DNA of 11,026 nucleotides from Thermococcales archaeon 44_46 (GTDB lineage: Archaea; Methanobacteriota_B; Thermococci; Thermococcales; Thermococcaceae), in contig LGET01000037.1 in NCBI GenBank assembly GCA_001507935.1, positions 1 through 11,026 on the forward strand. The letters run 5' to 3'. The position numbers and the translations under genes were made by a program. The notes under the pieces are model-generated. The model was not told where the DNA came from. It saw nothing but the letters and a program-made list of their open reading frames with translations, and did no database searches. This document shows, piece after piece, positions 1 to 8,697 of this stretch (position 1 is its first letter; each line of letters starts with the position of its first letter).

Positions 1-95
1 TAGACTTTTATAAATTCCACTACCTCGTTCTTTCTAACCCCAATAAAGACTACTCCGGAGTATCTCTCCTTAGGTGTAAGCAGGTCAGTCTCCAT
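1..95 (-). CDS. Unidentified protein, N-terminal fragment (runs off left edge)
   Basis: The minus strand is open from an ATG at 95 to the window edge, giving 31 codons and part of another. The peptide begins METDLLTPKERYSGVVFIGV and continues with charged residues and short hydrophobic beta-like stretches, which looks like the start of a soluble protein. I do not recognise the family. The start is supported by a TATA-like element centred about 26 bases upstream and by coding-like composition right after the ATG. No Shine-Dalgarno sequence precedes it, so translation would be leaderless or nearly so. It lies 36 bases downstream of the metallophosphoesterase on the same strand. Too little is visible to propose a function. 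Confidence 0.55.
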   Translation of the reverse strand, partial: METDLLTPKERYSGVVFIGVRKNEVVEFIKV

Positions 96-115
96 GATTC
101 TTTACTTTGATATTT

Positions 116-127
116 GTTTTTATATCC
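116..127 (-). promoter_or_regulatory. TATA-box promoter for the left-edge gene
   Basis: On the minus strand the sequence GGATATAAAAAC sits just after the stop codon of the metallophosphoesterase. Its centre is about 26 bases before the ATG at 95. Archaeal transcription usually starts about 25 bases after the TATA centre, so the mRNA would begin at or within a base or two of the start codon. The purine-rich bases just upstream fit a BRE. This is a pattern reading only. Confidence 0.45.
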
Positions 128-131
128 TTTT

Positions 132-644
132 TCAAAGGCTCATAAATCCTAGCGGCTCTCCGGTGTCAAGGTTTACTATCTTTACCTCTCTCTTTCTCGT
201 ATCCAGAAATGCAACGCTCTTCACTCCGCTGACGTACCCGCAAACTTCACCGGGATTTAGAACTATGCTCCTTCCGGTTTCCCTTATCTCATACTTGTGA
301 GTGTGTCCCCTTATCACTACGTCATAAAGCTGGCTCCGTATAAATGCTTCAACCACCTTCTCATTTGTACCATGCAAAAGAACTATTTTAAGTCCGTCTA
401 TCTCCAGTTCTAATATCTCCTCTTCTACTCCAATTGCCTTTTTGAGGCCTTCTCTTTCTCCATCGTTGTTGCCGAAGACTCCCTTAAAGTGCGCATTTAG
501 CTTTGAAAGCTCCTTTTTGACAAAAGGTGCCACGTAATCACCTGCATGGAGCACGAGGTCAACGTTTTCTTTGTTAAACAGCTCAACGGCTTTTGCTATA
601 GCCGGAAGATTGTCATGAGTATCGCTCATTATCCCTATCAGCAT
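132..644 (-). CDS. MJ0936/YfcE-like metallophosphoesterase
   Basis: A 170-residue calcineurin-like metallophosphoesterase. It shows every metal-binding motif in order: D8-x-H10 in SDTHD, G35-D36, GNND at 58-61, H91, and GHTH at 113-116, followed by NPGE at 130-133. Family members such as MJ0936 and E. coli YfcE are small cytoplasmic Mn/Ni-dependent phosphodiesterases active on model substrates, with unsettled physiological roles. The length is typical. The ATG at 644 is chosen because a GAGGTG ribosome-binding site lies seven bases upstream; an in-frame ATG at 668 would place that site inside the gene. The gene is divergent from the replication operon and on the same strand as the left-edge gene, and has no clear terminator. 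No physiological substrate can be inferred from its neighbours. Confidence 0.9.
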   Translation of the reverse strand: MLIGIMSDTHDNLPAIAKAVELFNKENVDLVLHAGDYVAPFVKKELSKLNAHFKGVFGNNDGEREGLKKAIGVEEEILELEIDGLKIVLLHGTNEKVVEAFIRSQLYDVVIRGHTHKYEIRETGRSIVLNPGEVCGYVSGVKSVAFLDTRKREVKIVNLDTGEPLGFMSL

Positions 645-676
645 TTGTCCACACCTCTGTATAGTCAAGGATGAGG

Positions 677-692
677 AGTTTATATCTTTATC
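677..692 (-). promoter_or_regulatory. Promoter of the metallophosphoesterase gene
   Basis: On the minus strand the stretch GATAAAGATATAAACT resembles an archaeal BRE plus TATA box. The TATA centre near 683 predicts a start site near 658. This gives a leader of about 14 bases that just includes the GAGGTG ribosome-binding site before the ATG at 644. The complementary reading, TTTATATC at 679-686, could also serve the divergent gins23 gene, with a start near 708 and a leader of about 50 bases. A weaker alternative for gins23 is the A/T-rich stretch at 703-713. Confidence 0.5.
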
Positions 693-758
693 TTCGGTGG
701 GCTAAAGCTTAAGAACTTCATGTAATCAACAATTTGTATGGTGAGAGGGTGAAGGATG

Positions 759-1253
759 ATGCTGGTTGGCAGGGCATTGATCCCGGTTAAGGTGTTAAAA
801 TCATTTGGAAGCTGGAAACCAGGGGATACCCCATTAGTTGAAGACTGGAAAGCTAAAGAACTGTGGGAGAGCGGTGTAGTGGAGATTATAGATGAGAGTG
901 AGAAAATCATTCGCGAACTTGAGAAGGTTATAAATGAAGAAAAAAACAGCGAGCCAATAACATCAATTCCTGAAGGACTGTATGAGAGGGCTGAATTTTA
1001 CATTTACTACCTTGAGAACTATGTAAAAACTAAGACGGATGGGGATATCGAAGTTTTGAGTGCTAAAATGACCAAGCTCTCCAATTTAAAGAGAAAATAT
1101 GAGTACCTCAAAAGGCTTCGCTTTAACAAGATAATCAACGCAATAATGTTCAGACCGGGAAGCTTGGAAATCTTGAGCAGGCTCTCATTGGAAGAGAGGA
1201 GAATATACCTCCAAATATCGCAGATTAGAAATGAGTGGCTGGGTGAGAAGTGA
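759..1253 (+). CDS. gins23: GINS complex subunit Gins23
   Basis: A protein of 164 residues related to eukaryotic Psf2/Psf3. In archaea Gins23 pairs with Gins51 to form the GINS tetramer, which joins MCM and a RecJ-like/GAN partner in the replicative helicase complex and stimulates MCM. The N-terminal part (about residues 1-45, with IPVKVLKSFGSW and a WKAKELWESGVVEII stretch) looks like the small beta domain. The rest is charged and helical. This B-then-A order is that of Gins23, not Gins51. Of two adjacent ATGs (756 and 759), 759 is preferred because GGTGA at 748-752 is six bases upstream. The stop codon overlaps the MCM start by one base (TGATG), so the two are translated together. I recall the same gins23-mcm pairing in Pyrococcus furiosus. 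Confidence 0.88.
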   Translation: MLVGRALIPVKVLKSFGSWKPGDTPLVEDWKAKELWESGVVEIIDESEKIIRELEKVINEEKNSEPITSIPEGLYERAEFYIYYLENYVKTKTDGDIEVLSAKMTKLSNLKRKYEYLKRLRFNKIINAIMFRPGSLEILSRLSLEERRIYLQISQIRNEWLGEK

Positions 1254-4200
1254 TGGACAGGCAGGAGATGATAGAGAGGTTTGTGAAGTTTCTTAGAGAG
1301 TACACTGATGATAGTGGGAACAAGGTTTATTTGGATGAAATAAGGGACGTGCTGACCGTCATTCCGAAAAGGCATATTGCGATAAACTGGGAGCATTTGA
1401 ACGCTTTTGACCCCGAACTTGCTGGCGAGCTTATAGACAACCCCGAAGAAGTCATCCTCGCAGCTGAAGATGCCCTTCAGATAGTCCTTCAGGAGGATTT
1501 CTTCAGAAAGGAGCCTTTTCCAATTCACGCCCGTTTCTATGGTTTGCCAAAGAGCTATCTCGTGAAAGAGCTTGGGAGTGAGCACATAAACAAATTCATC
1601 CAGGTGGAGGGAATAATAACGAGGATGACTGAAGTGAAGCCCTTTGTTTCAAGAGCAGTCTATGTCTGCAAAGACTGTGGACAGGAGATGGTGAGACTTC
1701 AAAAACCCTATGCCACGCTGATAAAGCCCAACAAATGTGAAGCCTGTGGAAGCAGAAACATTGAGCTTGACGTTGATAAGAGTACTTTTCTCAATTTCCA
1801 GAGCTTCAGACTCCAGGATAAGCCTGAAAGCCTTAAAGGTGGACAAATGCCCCGTTTTGTTGATGTGATTTTGCTTGATGACCTTGTGGATATTGCCCTC
1901 CCTGGAGATAGAGTGGTCATAACCGGAATCATGAGGGTTGTTCTGGAGCAGAAGGACAAGAGGCCGATATTCAGAAAGATAATAGAGGCAAACTACGTGG
2001 AGCAGTTAAGCAAGGAGATAGAAGAGCTCGAAATAACTCCAGAGGATGAGCAGAAGATTAAGGAGCTTGCAAAAAGGAAAGATATCGTTGATGTAATAGT
2101 CGACTCGATTGCCCCTGCTATTTATGGAATGAAAAAGGAAAAACTCGGAATTGCTCTCGCGCTGTTTGGAGGAAACACGAAGCAACTTCCTGATGGGACA
2201 AGGCTAAGAGGAGAGAGCCATATTTTGCTCGTGGGAGATCCTGGAGTGGCCAAGTGTGTTGACTACGATACGAAAGTCGTGCTGGCAGACGGAAGCATCA
2301 GACCAATAGGAGAACTTGTTGATGAAGCCATAGAGAAAGCCAAGGAAAGTGGAACTCTCGGAGTTGTTGACGATGGCTATTATGCACCCATAGACCTTGA
2401 AATCTATGCCCTTGATGCTTCAACACTAAAAGTTAGGAGAGTTAAGGCAAATATTGCCTGGAAGAGAACTGCTCCAGAGAGAATGTTCAGGATAAAGACC
2501 GCGAGCGGAAGGGAGATAAAGGTAACGCCCACACATCCTTTCTTTATCTTCGATGAGGGAAGTTTCAAGATCAGAAAAGCGGAAGAGCTGAAAGTGGGAG
2601 ATTTCATAGCAGTTCCGAGGATCATTCCTGCAAAAGGGAAACCAGTAAATCTCAACATGGCACCTATTCAGAAACCAAAGACTGCAAAGAGCAGGCTTAC
2701 CCTTCCAGAGTTCGCAGATGAGCAGTTCTGGTATATCATTGGGCTAATTACGGGAGAGGGACACGTCCAAAAGAGAGGTGGCAGTGCTACTCTTTACTTC
2801 ACCAACAGTGACGAAGAGCTTATAGAGCAAGTCAGGGAGTATTTTAGCAGGATTGGGCTGAATCCAAAAGTAAGGGGTCCTCACAATGGAAAGACAGCTC
2901 ACGAAGTCTATGTCTCCAGTGTTGAGCTTTATAGCCTCCTTGAATGGCTTAAAATCTCCAGTAACTCTGCAGAAAAGAGGATCCCACCCCAACTGTTTAG
3001 TGCTCGGGATGAGGACATAAAAGCCTTCCTCAGAGGATATTTCGATGCTGAAGGAACTGTTGATAAAGGACGGCCAAAAATAACGATTGTCTCAGCATCA
3101 AAAGAACTTGCTAGGGGTATACAACACCTGTTACTGCGATTCGGTGTTAAGTCTCAGCTCCATGAAACCGTGAGTAGAGCAACAAATGGAAAGATGGGTG
3201 AGAAAAAGACGTACTATCGGCTTTTCATTACCGGAGAGGATGCAATAAAGTTCAAGGATGTTATTGGATTTGGGCTTCAGAGAAAGATGGAAACTCTCAA
3301 GAAAGTGACTCAGAACATCAAACCAAACACGAATGTTGACGTTATTCCCGGTGTTAGCAGTCTTCTCAAGGGGCTTAGAACGAGAGCTGGACTCACTCAA
3401 AAGGAAATGGGGATAAACCGTTCCACATATCTGCATTACGAGTTGGGAGACAGATTGCCCACTAGAGAAAAGCTTGAATCCATAGCCAGAACTCTCGAAA
3501 CACATCTACCCAACTCACATGAGGTTAAACTTCTCAAGCTCCTTGCCAGTTCCGACATATTCTGGGACAAAGTCGAGGAGATAGAAGAGTACAAGCCAGA
3601 GCACCCGTGGGTATATGACCTTCAGGTTCCCGAGCATCATAACTTCATAGCTAACGATATATTTGTTCATAATAGCCAGATACTCCGTTATGTGGCGAAT
3701 TTAGCACCGAGGGCTATCTATACGAGTGGGAAGAGCTCAAGCGCCGCGGGTCTGTGTGTTGCTCCGAACTCCCTCATCATAACAGAAAACGGTGCGTGGG
3801 AGATTGGAAAGCTCACTGAAGACTGGATTAAAGACGTAGGGGCAATTCAATACTCCGAGGGTATTTATTACGCTCCGTATTTCGGAGAGGGCTTCTCGTT
3901 CGGCGAAGGAAAAATCAAGAAATCGCCAATAAGCAAGGTGTGGAAACTAAAATCCCCGAGAGAGCTTATCATGTTAAAAACAAATACAGGAAAAGAAGTT
4001 ATAACAACTCCTGAGACCCAATTGATGGTATTCAAAGATGGCAACTTCAAGTGGAAGAAATCCCAGGATATTCGGCAAGGGGATTATGTATTAACACTTA
4101 GAAAGATCGAAGTTGAAGAGAAACCGGTTTATGTTATCGAAATGCTCCAAGATCTTGATGAGCTCGTTTTATATGGGATCAAAAAAGATGTAAAAAGGTT

Positions 4201-7200
4201 AATTGAGAAGATAAGAAAAGAAAAAGGCATAACAAAGAGAAAACTTGCAAAGATTCTTGGAGTAAATGAGAATATGCTGTATCATAACTGGGTGAATGAG
4301 GGAGCAAGAGGCAACATTACCATGAAACATCTGAAGAAGCTTGTTGAGCTTGCAGAAGTGCCACTTTCATCAATTCATCCCAGAGAGGTTGCTCTTCAAG
4401 ATGGAAAAAGAATCAGAATACCCAAGCTCCTTGATGAGAAGTTTGCTTATTTTGCTGGACTAATTGCGGGAGATGGGGAGATATCCCGAGCAGGATGGGG
4501 AGTTTCTGTGAGATTCTCTAACAGGAGCAGCGAAATGAGAAGAAAATTCAAGGAACTAGTTGAGTATCTTTTTGGAATAGAAGCTAAGGAAAATGCGCAA
4601 GAGGACAGAGTTCCAGCAGTGCGCTTTCATTCAAAGGTAGTTGCTCATCTTCTCGAAAAGCTGGGCATTCCGCTTTCACCAAAGCCTGAAAAGGTAGATA
4701 TCCCACCAGAACTCTTTGCAGCACCAAAAGAAGTCTTAGCTGCCTATCTCAGGGGAGTATTTGATTGCGACGGAACGGTGGTTCTAAGAAAGAGAGGATC
4801 ATCGTACATAGAGTTGGACACTACAAGTGAAAAGCTTGCTAAAAAGATTCAGCTGGCACTTCTTCGCTTTGGTATAGTCTCCCACTTAAGGAAGAAAAAC
4901 AGAAAAAGATATGTTAGTGAGATAAATGGAAGAAGAGTTATTTCTAAACACGATAAATGGGAGCTCAAGGTATATGGTGAAAACATCATTCACTTTGCGA
5001 GGGAAATTGGGTTTGAACATCCCGAGAAGAAAGCCCGCCTTGAAGAACTGGTTAGAAAGCTAAGAGCCTCAAAAAGGGACACTAACATCGACGTTGTTCC
5101 TGGTATCGGAGGCTTGCTCCGGAAGATAAGAACCTTCTATGGAATGGGCATTGAAGAAACCTACGGCACAAACTTTGGCTCCGCCATTGAGCATGGACGT
5201 CCAATATCAAGAAGACTCCTCAAAAGGGTTCTTAGGAACCTTGAGAAAGCTGATATCGAGAGAGTTCCCGTCGAACTGCCCAATGGGCTCAGGGTTAGAA
5301 TTGGTGAAGTTATAGAACCAAAAGAAATCGGGCTTAAGAGAGAAGAGTTTTACGAGCTGTTCAAGAGGAATAGAAGTAGAAAAATAGACTACGCACTCCT
5401 TGTAAAAGTTGCAAGAGCCCTTGCAGAGAGAGATGAAAAAGCGTACAGAGAGCTTGTCTGGATTTTAAGCGACGTGACTGCAAAGGAAATGGAGATACGC
5501 GAGAAAATAGAGTTCCTCAGAAAGCTTGTTAACTCGGAGTTGCTCTTTGAGAGAGTCACTGAGAGCAAGAGAATAAAAAGTCTTTACGAATACGTCTATG
5601 ATATCACCGTTGAAGGTTCCCACAGCTTTATTGCTAACGGATTCGTAGTCCATAATACCGCTGCTGCAGTGAGGGATGAATTAACAGGTTCCTGGGTTTT
5701 GGAGGCTGGAGTTCTTGTTTTAGCCGATATGGGCATAGCATGTCTTCACCCAGATTCGAGAGTGCTTGTGAACGGCAAATACCTTCCAATAAAAGAGTTA
5801 TTTAATGAGGCAAAGTCCTACAAAGCCAAATCTAACGGGGAGATAGTGGATATTCAGGAAGATACTTTCGAAGTTGTCTCATTAGACCTTGAAAGAATGA
5901 AAACTGGTAACTCTTTGGCAACAATCATCCGGAAGAAACAATGGAAAGGAGAACTCGTTAAGCTAAAATTCCGCTCGGGTAATGAACTCCTTCTTACCCC
6001 TGACCACTGGCTCATTGATGGTAAAACATTAGAATGGAAAGAAGCGGGAGAGTTTAAACCGGGTGATACGGTCGTTGCTCCTCTCAAACTCCCAGAGGTG
6101 AAGGAGAAAATCCACATCCTTGACATACTTCCTGAAAACTGGCGGGTTAAATTAACCAAGGAAGAAAAAGAAGAGCTAAGAAAAGAAGTTCTTAGAAGAT
6201 TCAAGTCTATTGCAGAATTCAACAGGCACTACGGTATTTCAAAAGACTTCCTATCTGGGAGAGGAGCTATAAAGGTTGGCAAGTTCAGGAAAATACTCAA
6301 AGATTTCGGCATTTACGAAAAATGGAAGAAGCGTCCCCTGGCTTATGGGCCATATTCAAGAAGAGAAAAGCTTAAGGTCGCATATATAACTCCAGAAATG
6401 GCCTATTTCTTTGGATTTCTGTACGGAGACGGGTGGATTCAAAGAATTGGAGATAGGGTAACACTGCGGATAACCCAATCACTTGTCAATGAAAAACAGC
6501 TCAAAAGGTTAAGAGAGAGTTTTGCATTATTTTATCCCAAAAAACTCAGAGAGTACAGGAGAACTACGTCGAGCATCTTGGCAGGGAACAAAATCTCGAG
6601 TGAAAGCATAATCTTCTCAGTAAATTCTCCTCTTCTCGGCTACATCTACGAGTACCTCACAAAAGACAATCTAACGAACCTCTTTGGGCTAGATGATGAG
6701 GCACTTAAAGCATTTGTTGCAGGGGCTCTGGACTCAGACGGTTGTGTATCAATAAAGCGGAGTGATAAAGGAGAAGTTGTCCACGTGGAATTCCTCCTAT
6801 CTAATGATATCAGGAAAGATAATGCCTTTGCCATGCTCCTAAGGAGATTTGACGTGTATGCCAGAATTGTAAGAGACAAACGAGAAAACGTTAATAGAAT
6901 ACAAATAACCTCTAGGGAGGACGTTAAAAACCTTTTAGAAGCTGTGAAATCTTACAGCATAAAGGTCAAAGAAATCCCTGAAGTTAAACGCCTTATATCG
7001 TCCAAAAGCGACAAATTGCCCTCAGAACCTGTCAAAGAAATTGCGAGGAGGATAAGAGAGGAAATACCAGCTTCAATTCTCCTGAAAAAAGGTCTTTGGA
7101 GTATTATCTATGAGTACTCCAAAGGCATCCGTGTTCCAACTAGGAAACAAATCCATAAACTTCTGGAGAGACTTTCGGATTATCTCAGCCCGGAAATAAA

Positions 7201-8224
7201 ATTTAAGCTTGAAATCCTAGCAAGAAGAGACTACTTCCTTGACGAAATTGTGGAGGTAGGGAGGATACCATATGAAGGGCATGTTTACGATCTTTACGTG
7301 CCTGTTTATCATAACTTTGTAGCCGAAGGAATAATTGTGCACAACTGCATTGACGAAATAGACAAGATGAGCGATAGGGATAGGAGCTCCATACACGAGG
7401 CCCTTGAGCAGCAGACCGTTAGTATATCAAAGGCGGGAATCACCGCGACGCTGAACGCAAGAACCACGGTTATAGCCGCGGCCAATCCTAAATATGGAAG
7501 GTTCAACAGGATGAAGCCTCTTCCAGAGCAAGTGGACTTGCCTCCAACACTTCTAAGCAGATTTGACCTTATATTCGTTCTTCTCGATGAGCCAGACGAA
7601 AAACTTGACTCTGAGATAGCCGAGCACATACTTAAGGTCAGAAAGGGCGAAGCTGAGGCAATTACTCCGAAGATACCCCACGATCTTATTAAAAAGTACA
7701 TAGCCTATGCAAGAAAGAATATCAAACCGGTGCTCAGCAAGGAGGCAATGGAGGAAATCAAGCGCTACTATGTTAAGATGAGAAGAACAGTGGGGAGAGG
7801 AGGCGACGAGGAAGGAATTAAGCCTATTCCAATCACTGCAAGACAGCTTGAGGCCCTCATAAGGCTTAGCGAGGCTCATGCAAAAATGAGGCTCAGTGAG
7901 ATTGTCACAAAAGAAGACGCCAGAGCTGCCATTGAGCTCATGGAGTATACACTTAGGAAAACGGCAATGGACGAAGAAGGAAACATTGATGTCAGCATCT
8001 TGGAGATTGGAAAATCCTCAAAGAAAATCAACAAGATGGACAAGATTCTCAATATAATAAAAGAGCTTCAGGATTTGGAAGACTACGGGGCCCCTAGGGA
8101 AGAGATAATAAAAGAGGCCAGCAAACACGGAATAGGAAAGAGTGAAGTTGAGAAAATATTGGAAGAACTCAAAGCGAACTCAATGATATATGAACCGCGC
8201 TCGGGCTACTACAAAGTTTTGTGA
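1253..8224 (+). CDS. mcm: Replicative DNA helicase MCM precursor with three inteins
   Basis: Precursor of 2323 residues; removing the three inteins leaves 681, normal for archaeal MCM. MCM forms the ATP-driven hexameric ring that unwinds DNA at the fork. In the spliced protein, the N-terminal domain has a zinc ribbon (C139, C142, C162, C165) and an oligonucleotide-binding fold to about 255. The AAA+ core has Walker A GDPGVAKS (328-335), Walker B CIDE (390-393), sensor 1 at N436 (AAANPK) and an LLSRFD arginine finger (R461). A winged helix occupies about 615-681. The exteins are 334, 27, 28 and 292 residues. The ATG at 1253 overlaps the gins23 stop and has GGTGA six bases upstream; a GTG at 1250 is in frame but only three bases from that site. 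The helicase core looks intact, so the gene should work once spliced. Confidence 0.97.
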   Translation: MDRQEMIERFVKFLREYTDDSGNKVYLDEIRDVLTVIPKRHIAINWEHLNAFDPELAGELIDNPEEVILAAEDALQIVLQEDFFRKEPFPIHARFYGLPKSYLVKELGSEHINKFIQVEGIITRMTEVKPFVSRAVYVCKDCGQEMVRLQKPYATLIKPNKCEACGSRNIELDVDKSTFLNFQSFRLQDKPESLKGGQMPRFVDVILLDDLVDIALPGDRVVITGIMRVVLEQKDKRPIFRKIIEANYVEQLSKEIEELEITPEDEQKIKELAKRKDIVDVIVDSIAPAIYGMKKEKLGIALALFGGNTKQLPDGTRLRGESHILLVGDPGVAKCVDYDTKVVLADGSIRPIGELVDEAIEKAKESGTLGVVDDGYYAPIDLEIYALDASTLKVRRVKANIAWKRTAPERMFRIKTASGREIKVTPTHPFFIFDEGSFKIRKAEELKVGDFIAVPRIIPAKGKPVNLNMAPIQKPKTAKSRLTLPEFADEQFWYIIGLITGEGHVQKRGGSATLYFTNSDEELIEQVREYFSRIGLNPKVRGPHNGKTAHEVYVSSVELYSLLEWLKISSNSAEKRIPPQLFSARDEDIKAFLRGYFDAEGTVDKGRPKITIVSASKELARGIQHLLLRFGVKSQLHETVSRATNGKMGEKKTYYRLFITGEDAIKFKDVIGFGLQRKMETLKKVTQNIKPNTNVDVIPGVSSLLKGLRTRAGLTQKEMGINRSTYLHYELGDRLPTREKLESIARTLETHLPNSHEVKLLKLLASSDIFWDKVEEIEEYKPEHPWVYDLQVPEHHNFIANDIFVHNSQILRYVANLAPRAIYTSGKSSSAAGLCVAPNSLIITENGAWEIGKLTEDWIKDVGAIQYSEGIYYAPYFGEGFSFGEGKIKKSPISKVWKLKSPRELIMLKTNTGKEVITTPETQLMVFKDGNFKWKKSQDIRQGDYVLTLRKIEVEEKPVYVIEMLQDLDELVLYGIKKDVKRLIEKIRKEKGITKRKLAKILGVNENMLYHNWVNEGARGNITMKHLKKLVELAEVPLSSIHPREVALQDGKRIRIPKLLDEKFAYFAGLIAGDGEISRAGWGVSVRFSNRSSEMRRKFKELVEYLFGIEAKENAQEDRVPAVRFHSKVVAHLLEKLGIPLSPKPEKVDIPPELFAAPKEVLAAYLRGVFDCDGTVVLRKRGSSYIELDTTSEKLAKKIQLALLRFGIVSHLRKKNRKRYVSEINGRRVISKHDKWELKVYGENIIHFAREIGFEHPEKKARLEELVRKLRASKRDTNIDVVPGIGGLLRKIRTFYGMGIEETYGTNFGSAIEHGRPISRRLLKRVLRNLEKADIERVPVELPNGLRVRIGEVIEPKEIGLKREEFYELFKRNRSRKIDYALLVKVARALAERDEKAYRELVWILSDVTAKEMEIREKIEFLRKLVNSELLFERVTESKRIKSLYEYVYDITVEGSHSFIANGFVVHNTAAAVRDELTGSWVLEAGVLVLADMGIACLHPDSRVLVNGKYLPIKELFNEAKSYKAKSNGEIVDIQEDTFEVVSLDLERMKTGNSLATIIRKKQWKGELVKLKFRSGNELLLTPDHWLIDGKTLEWKEAGEFKPGDTVVAPLKLPEVKEKIHILDILPENWRVKLTKEEKEELRKEVLRRFKSIAEFNRHYGISKDFLSGRGAIKVGKFRKILKDFGIYEKWKKRPLAYGPYSRREKLKVAYITPEMAYFFGFLYGDGWIQRIGDRVTLRITQSLVNEKQLKRLRESFALFYPKKLREYRRTTSSILAGNKISSESIIFSVNSPLLGYIYEYLTKDNLTNLFGLDDEALKAFVAGALDSDGCVSIKRSDKGEVVHVEFLLSNDIRKDNAFAMLLRRFDVYARIVRDKRENVNRIQITSREDVKNLLEAVKSYSIKVKEIPEVKRLISSKSDKLPSEPVKEIARRIREEIPASILLKKGLWSIIYEYSKGIRVPTRKQIHKLLERLSDYLSPEIKFKLEILARRDYFLDEIVEVGRIPYEGHVYDLYVPVYHNFVAEGIIVHNCIDEIDKMSDRDRSSIHEALEQQTVSISKAGITATLNARTTVIAAANPKYGRFNRMKPLPEQVDLPPTLLSRFDLIFVLLDEPDEKLDSEIAEHILKVRKGEAEAITPKIPHDLIKKYIAYARKNIKPVLSKEAMEEIKRYYVKMRRTVGRGGDEEGIKPIPITARQLEALIRLSEAHAKMRLSEIVTKEDARAAIELMEYTLRKTAMDEEGNIDVSILEIGKSSKKINKMDKILNIIKELQDLEDYGAPREEIIKEASKHGIGKSEVEKILEELKANSMIYEPRSGYYKVL
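2255..3673 (+). mobile_element. Intein 1 of MCM (Walker A site), LAGLIDADG homing endonuclease
   Basis: In-frame intein of 473 residues, inserted between Lys and Ser of the P-loop (GDPGVAK|S). Splicing residues are complete: Cys1 ([10 protein letters not shown]), block B TPTH with H94, block F around 453-466 ([14 protein letters not shown]), then His472-Asn473 and a +1 Ser. The endonuclease has two LAGLIDADG motifs, GLITGEG (E168) and RGYFDAEG (E266). Both metal-site acids are Glu, not the commoner Asp, but still acidic, so activity is plausible. After an NVDVIPG motif (360-366), residues 370-415 look like a Cro/CI-type helix-turn-helix ([10 protein letters not shown], then [10 protein letters not shown]), probably a DNA-recognition module. 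The insertion removes the Walker A serine from its lysine until splicing. I believe this is the site called cdc21-a/MCM-a in intein nomenclature, but that name is from memory. Confidence 0.97.
3755..5656 (+). mobile_element. Intein 2 of MCM (SSSAAGL|T site), LAGLIDADG homing endonuclease, no block B His
   Basis: In-frame intein of 634 residues, the largest of the three, between SSSAAGL and TAAAV, 27 extein residues after intein 1. Cys1, block F ([14 protein letters not shown]), His633-Asn634 and a +1 Thr are present. Block B reads TPET (85-88) where TxxH is expected, so the conserved histidine is missing. I recall that a Thermococcus kodakarensis CDC21 intein splices without this histidine using a nearby lysine (Lys58); Lys61 here is a candidate equivalent, but this is unaligned inference. 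The endonuclease motifs are GLIAGDG (D240) and RGVFDCDG (D339), both intact. A helix-turn-helix-like stretch (about 146-200) precedes them. NIDVVPG (444-450) and a looser helix-turn-helix-like region follow. Residues 500-600 are extra compared with intein 1. Confidence 0.96.
5741..7345 (+). mobile_element. Intein 3 of MCM (before the Walker B acids), LAGLIDADG homing endonuclease
   Basis: In-frame intein of 535 residues, 28 extein residues after intein 2, between ADMGIA and the Walker B core CIDEIDKM. Splicing residues are complete: Cys1 ([10 protein letters not shown]), block B TPDH (86-89), block F at about 515-530 ([14 protein letters not shown]), His534-Asn535 and a +1 Cys that becomes part of the Walker B motif. 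The endonuclease motifs are GFLYGDG (D230) and AGALDSDG (D333), with both acids present. A helix-turn-helix-like stretch precedes the first motif (about 145-195), and another follows at 430-482, where [12 protein letters not shown] resembles a segment in intein 1. The NVDVIPG motif of inteins 1 and 2 is not seen. It is the most divergent of the three, so it probably arrived independently. Confidence 0.96.
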
Positions 8225-8225
8225 A

Positions 8226-8236
8226 AAGATTAATAA
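8226..8236 (+). promoter_or_regulatory. Candidate promoter for aIF2-beta
   Basis: The A-rich stretch AAAGATTAATAA starts directly after the mcm stop codon. A TATA-like core near 8229-8236 predicts transcription from about 8257. The leader would then be about 13 bases and would just include GAGGTGA at 8259-8265, five bases before the ATG at 8271. There is no terminator between mcm and this gene, so read-through from the gins23-mcm transcript is also possible. Confidence 0.45.
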
Positions 8237-8270
8237 GGCAGAGATAGAACCTTATAGCGAGGTGAGAAAA

Positions 8271-8693
8271 ATGGAGTACGATTATTATGATTATGAGAAG
8301 CTTTTGGAAAAAGCGTATGAAGAACTTCCAGAGAACGTTAAGCACCATACATCGAGATTTGAGGTTCCCGCTGCAATCGTGACAATTGAAGGTAACAAGA
8401 CAATAATCGAGAACTTTAGAGACATTGCTGAGGCAATGAACAGGGATCCGAACCACCTCCTCAAGTTTATCCTGAGGGAAGTTGCCACAGCAGGTGTCTT
8501 GGAAGGAAGAAGGGTTGTATTGCAGGGACGTTTTACCCCATACCTCATAGCGAACAAAATGAAGAAATACCTCAAAGAGTACGTCATCTGTCCCGTATGT
8601 GGCTCTCCAGACACGAAGATCCTCAAGAGAGATCGCTTCCACTTCTTGAAGTGTGAAGCCTGTGGTGCCGAAACACCAATAGAGCACCTCTGA
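8271..8693 (+). CDS. eif2b: Translation initiation factor aIF2, beta subunit
   Basis: A protein of 140 residues matching archaeal aIF2-beta in length and layout. It is the beta subunit of the heterotrimer that brings initiator methionyl-tRNA to the small ribosomal subunit, where aIF2-gamma binds GTP. An N-terminal helix (residues 1-22) is the gamma-binding part in this family. The alpha/beta core (about 30-100) contains [14 protein letters not shown] and [16 protein letters not shown]-terminal zinc ribbon has C107, C110, C128 and C131. The ATG at 8271 is chosen for its strong GAGGTGA ribosome-binding site. The reading frame stays open upstream to an ATG at 8190, but that part lies within mcm and is not conserved-looking. 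It follows mcm by 46 bases. Linkage of this factor to replication genes is, as I recall, common in Thermococcales. Confidence 0.95.
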   Translation: MEYDYYDYEKLLEKAYEELPENVKHHTSRFEVPAAIVTIEGNKTIIENFRDIAEAMNRDPNHLLKFILREVATAGVLEGRRVVLQGRFTPYLIANKMKKYLKEYVICPVCGSPDTKILKRDRFHFLKCEACGAETPIEHL

Positions 8694-8697
8694 GCTC

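Noticed and set aside
1019..1585. Open frame of 188 residues on the minus strand
   Set aside because: It is antisense to gins23 and mcm, which are clearly coding, has no recognisable domain and no ribosome-binding site.
3353..3499. A separate Cro/CI-type regulator gene inside intein 1
   Set aside because: The similarity is real, but the frame is continuous with the intein and the splicing domain follows, so it is a domain and not a gene.
1250..8224. A fusion of several genes or a pseudogene, given the unusual 2323-residue length
   Set aside because: The extra length falls in three blocks bounded by Cys at the start and His-Asn at the end, and their removal gives a complete MCM.
8190..8270. 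Earlier ATG for aIF2-beta
   Set aside because: It lies inside mcm, has no suitable ribosome-binding site, and would add residues not expected in the family; the ATG at 8271 has GAGGTGA five bases upstream.
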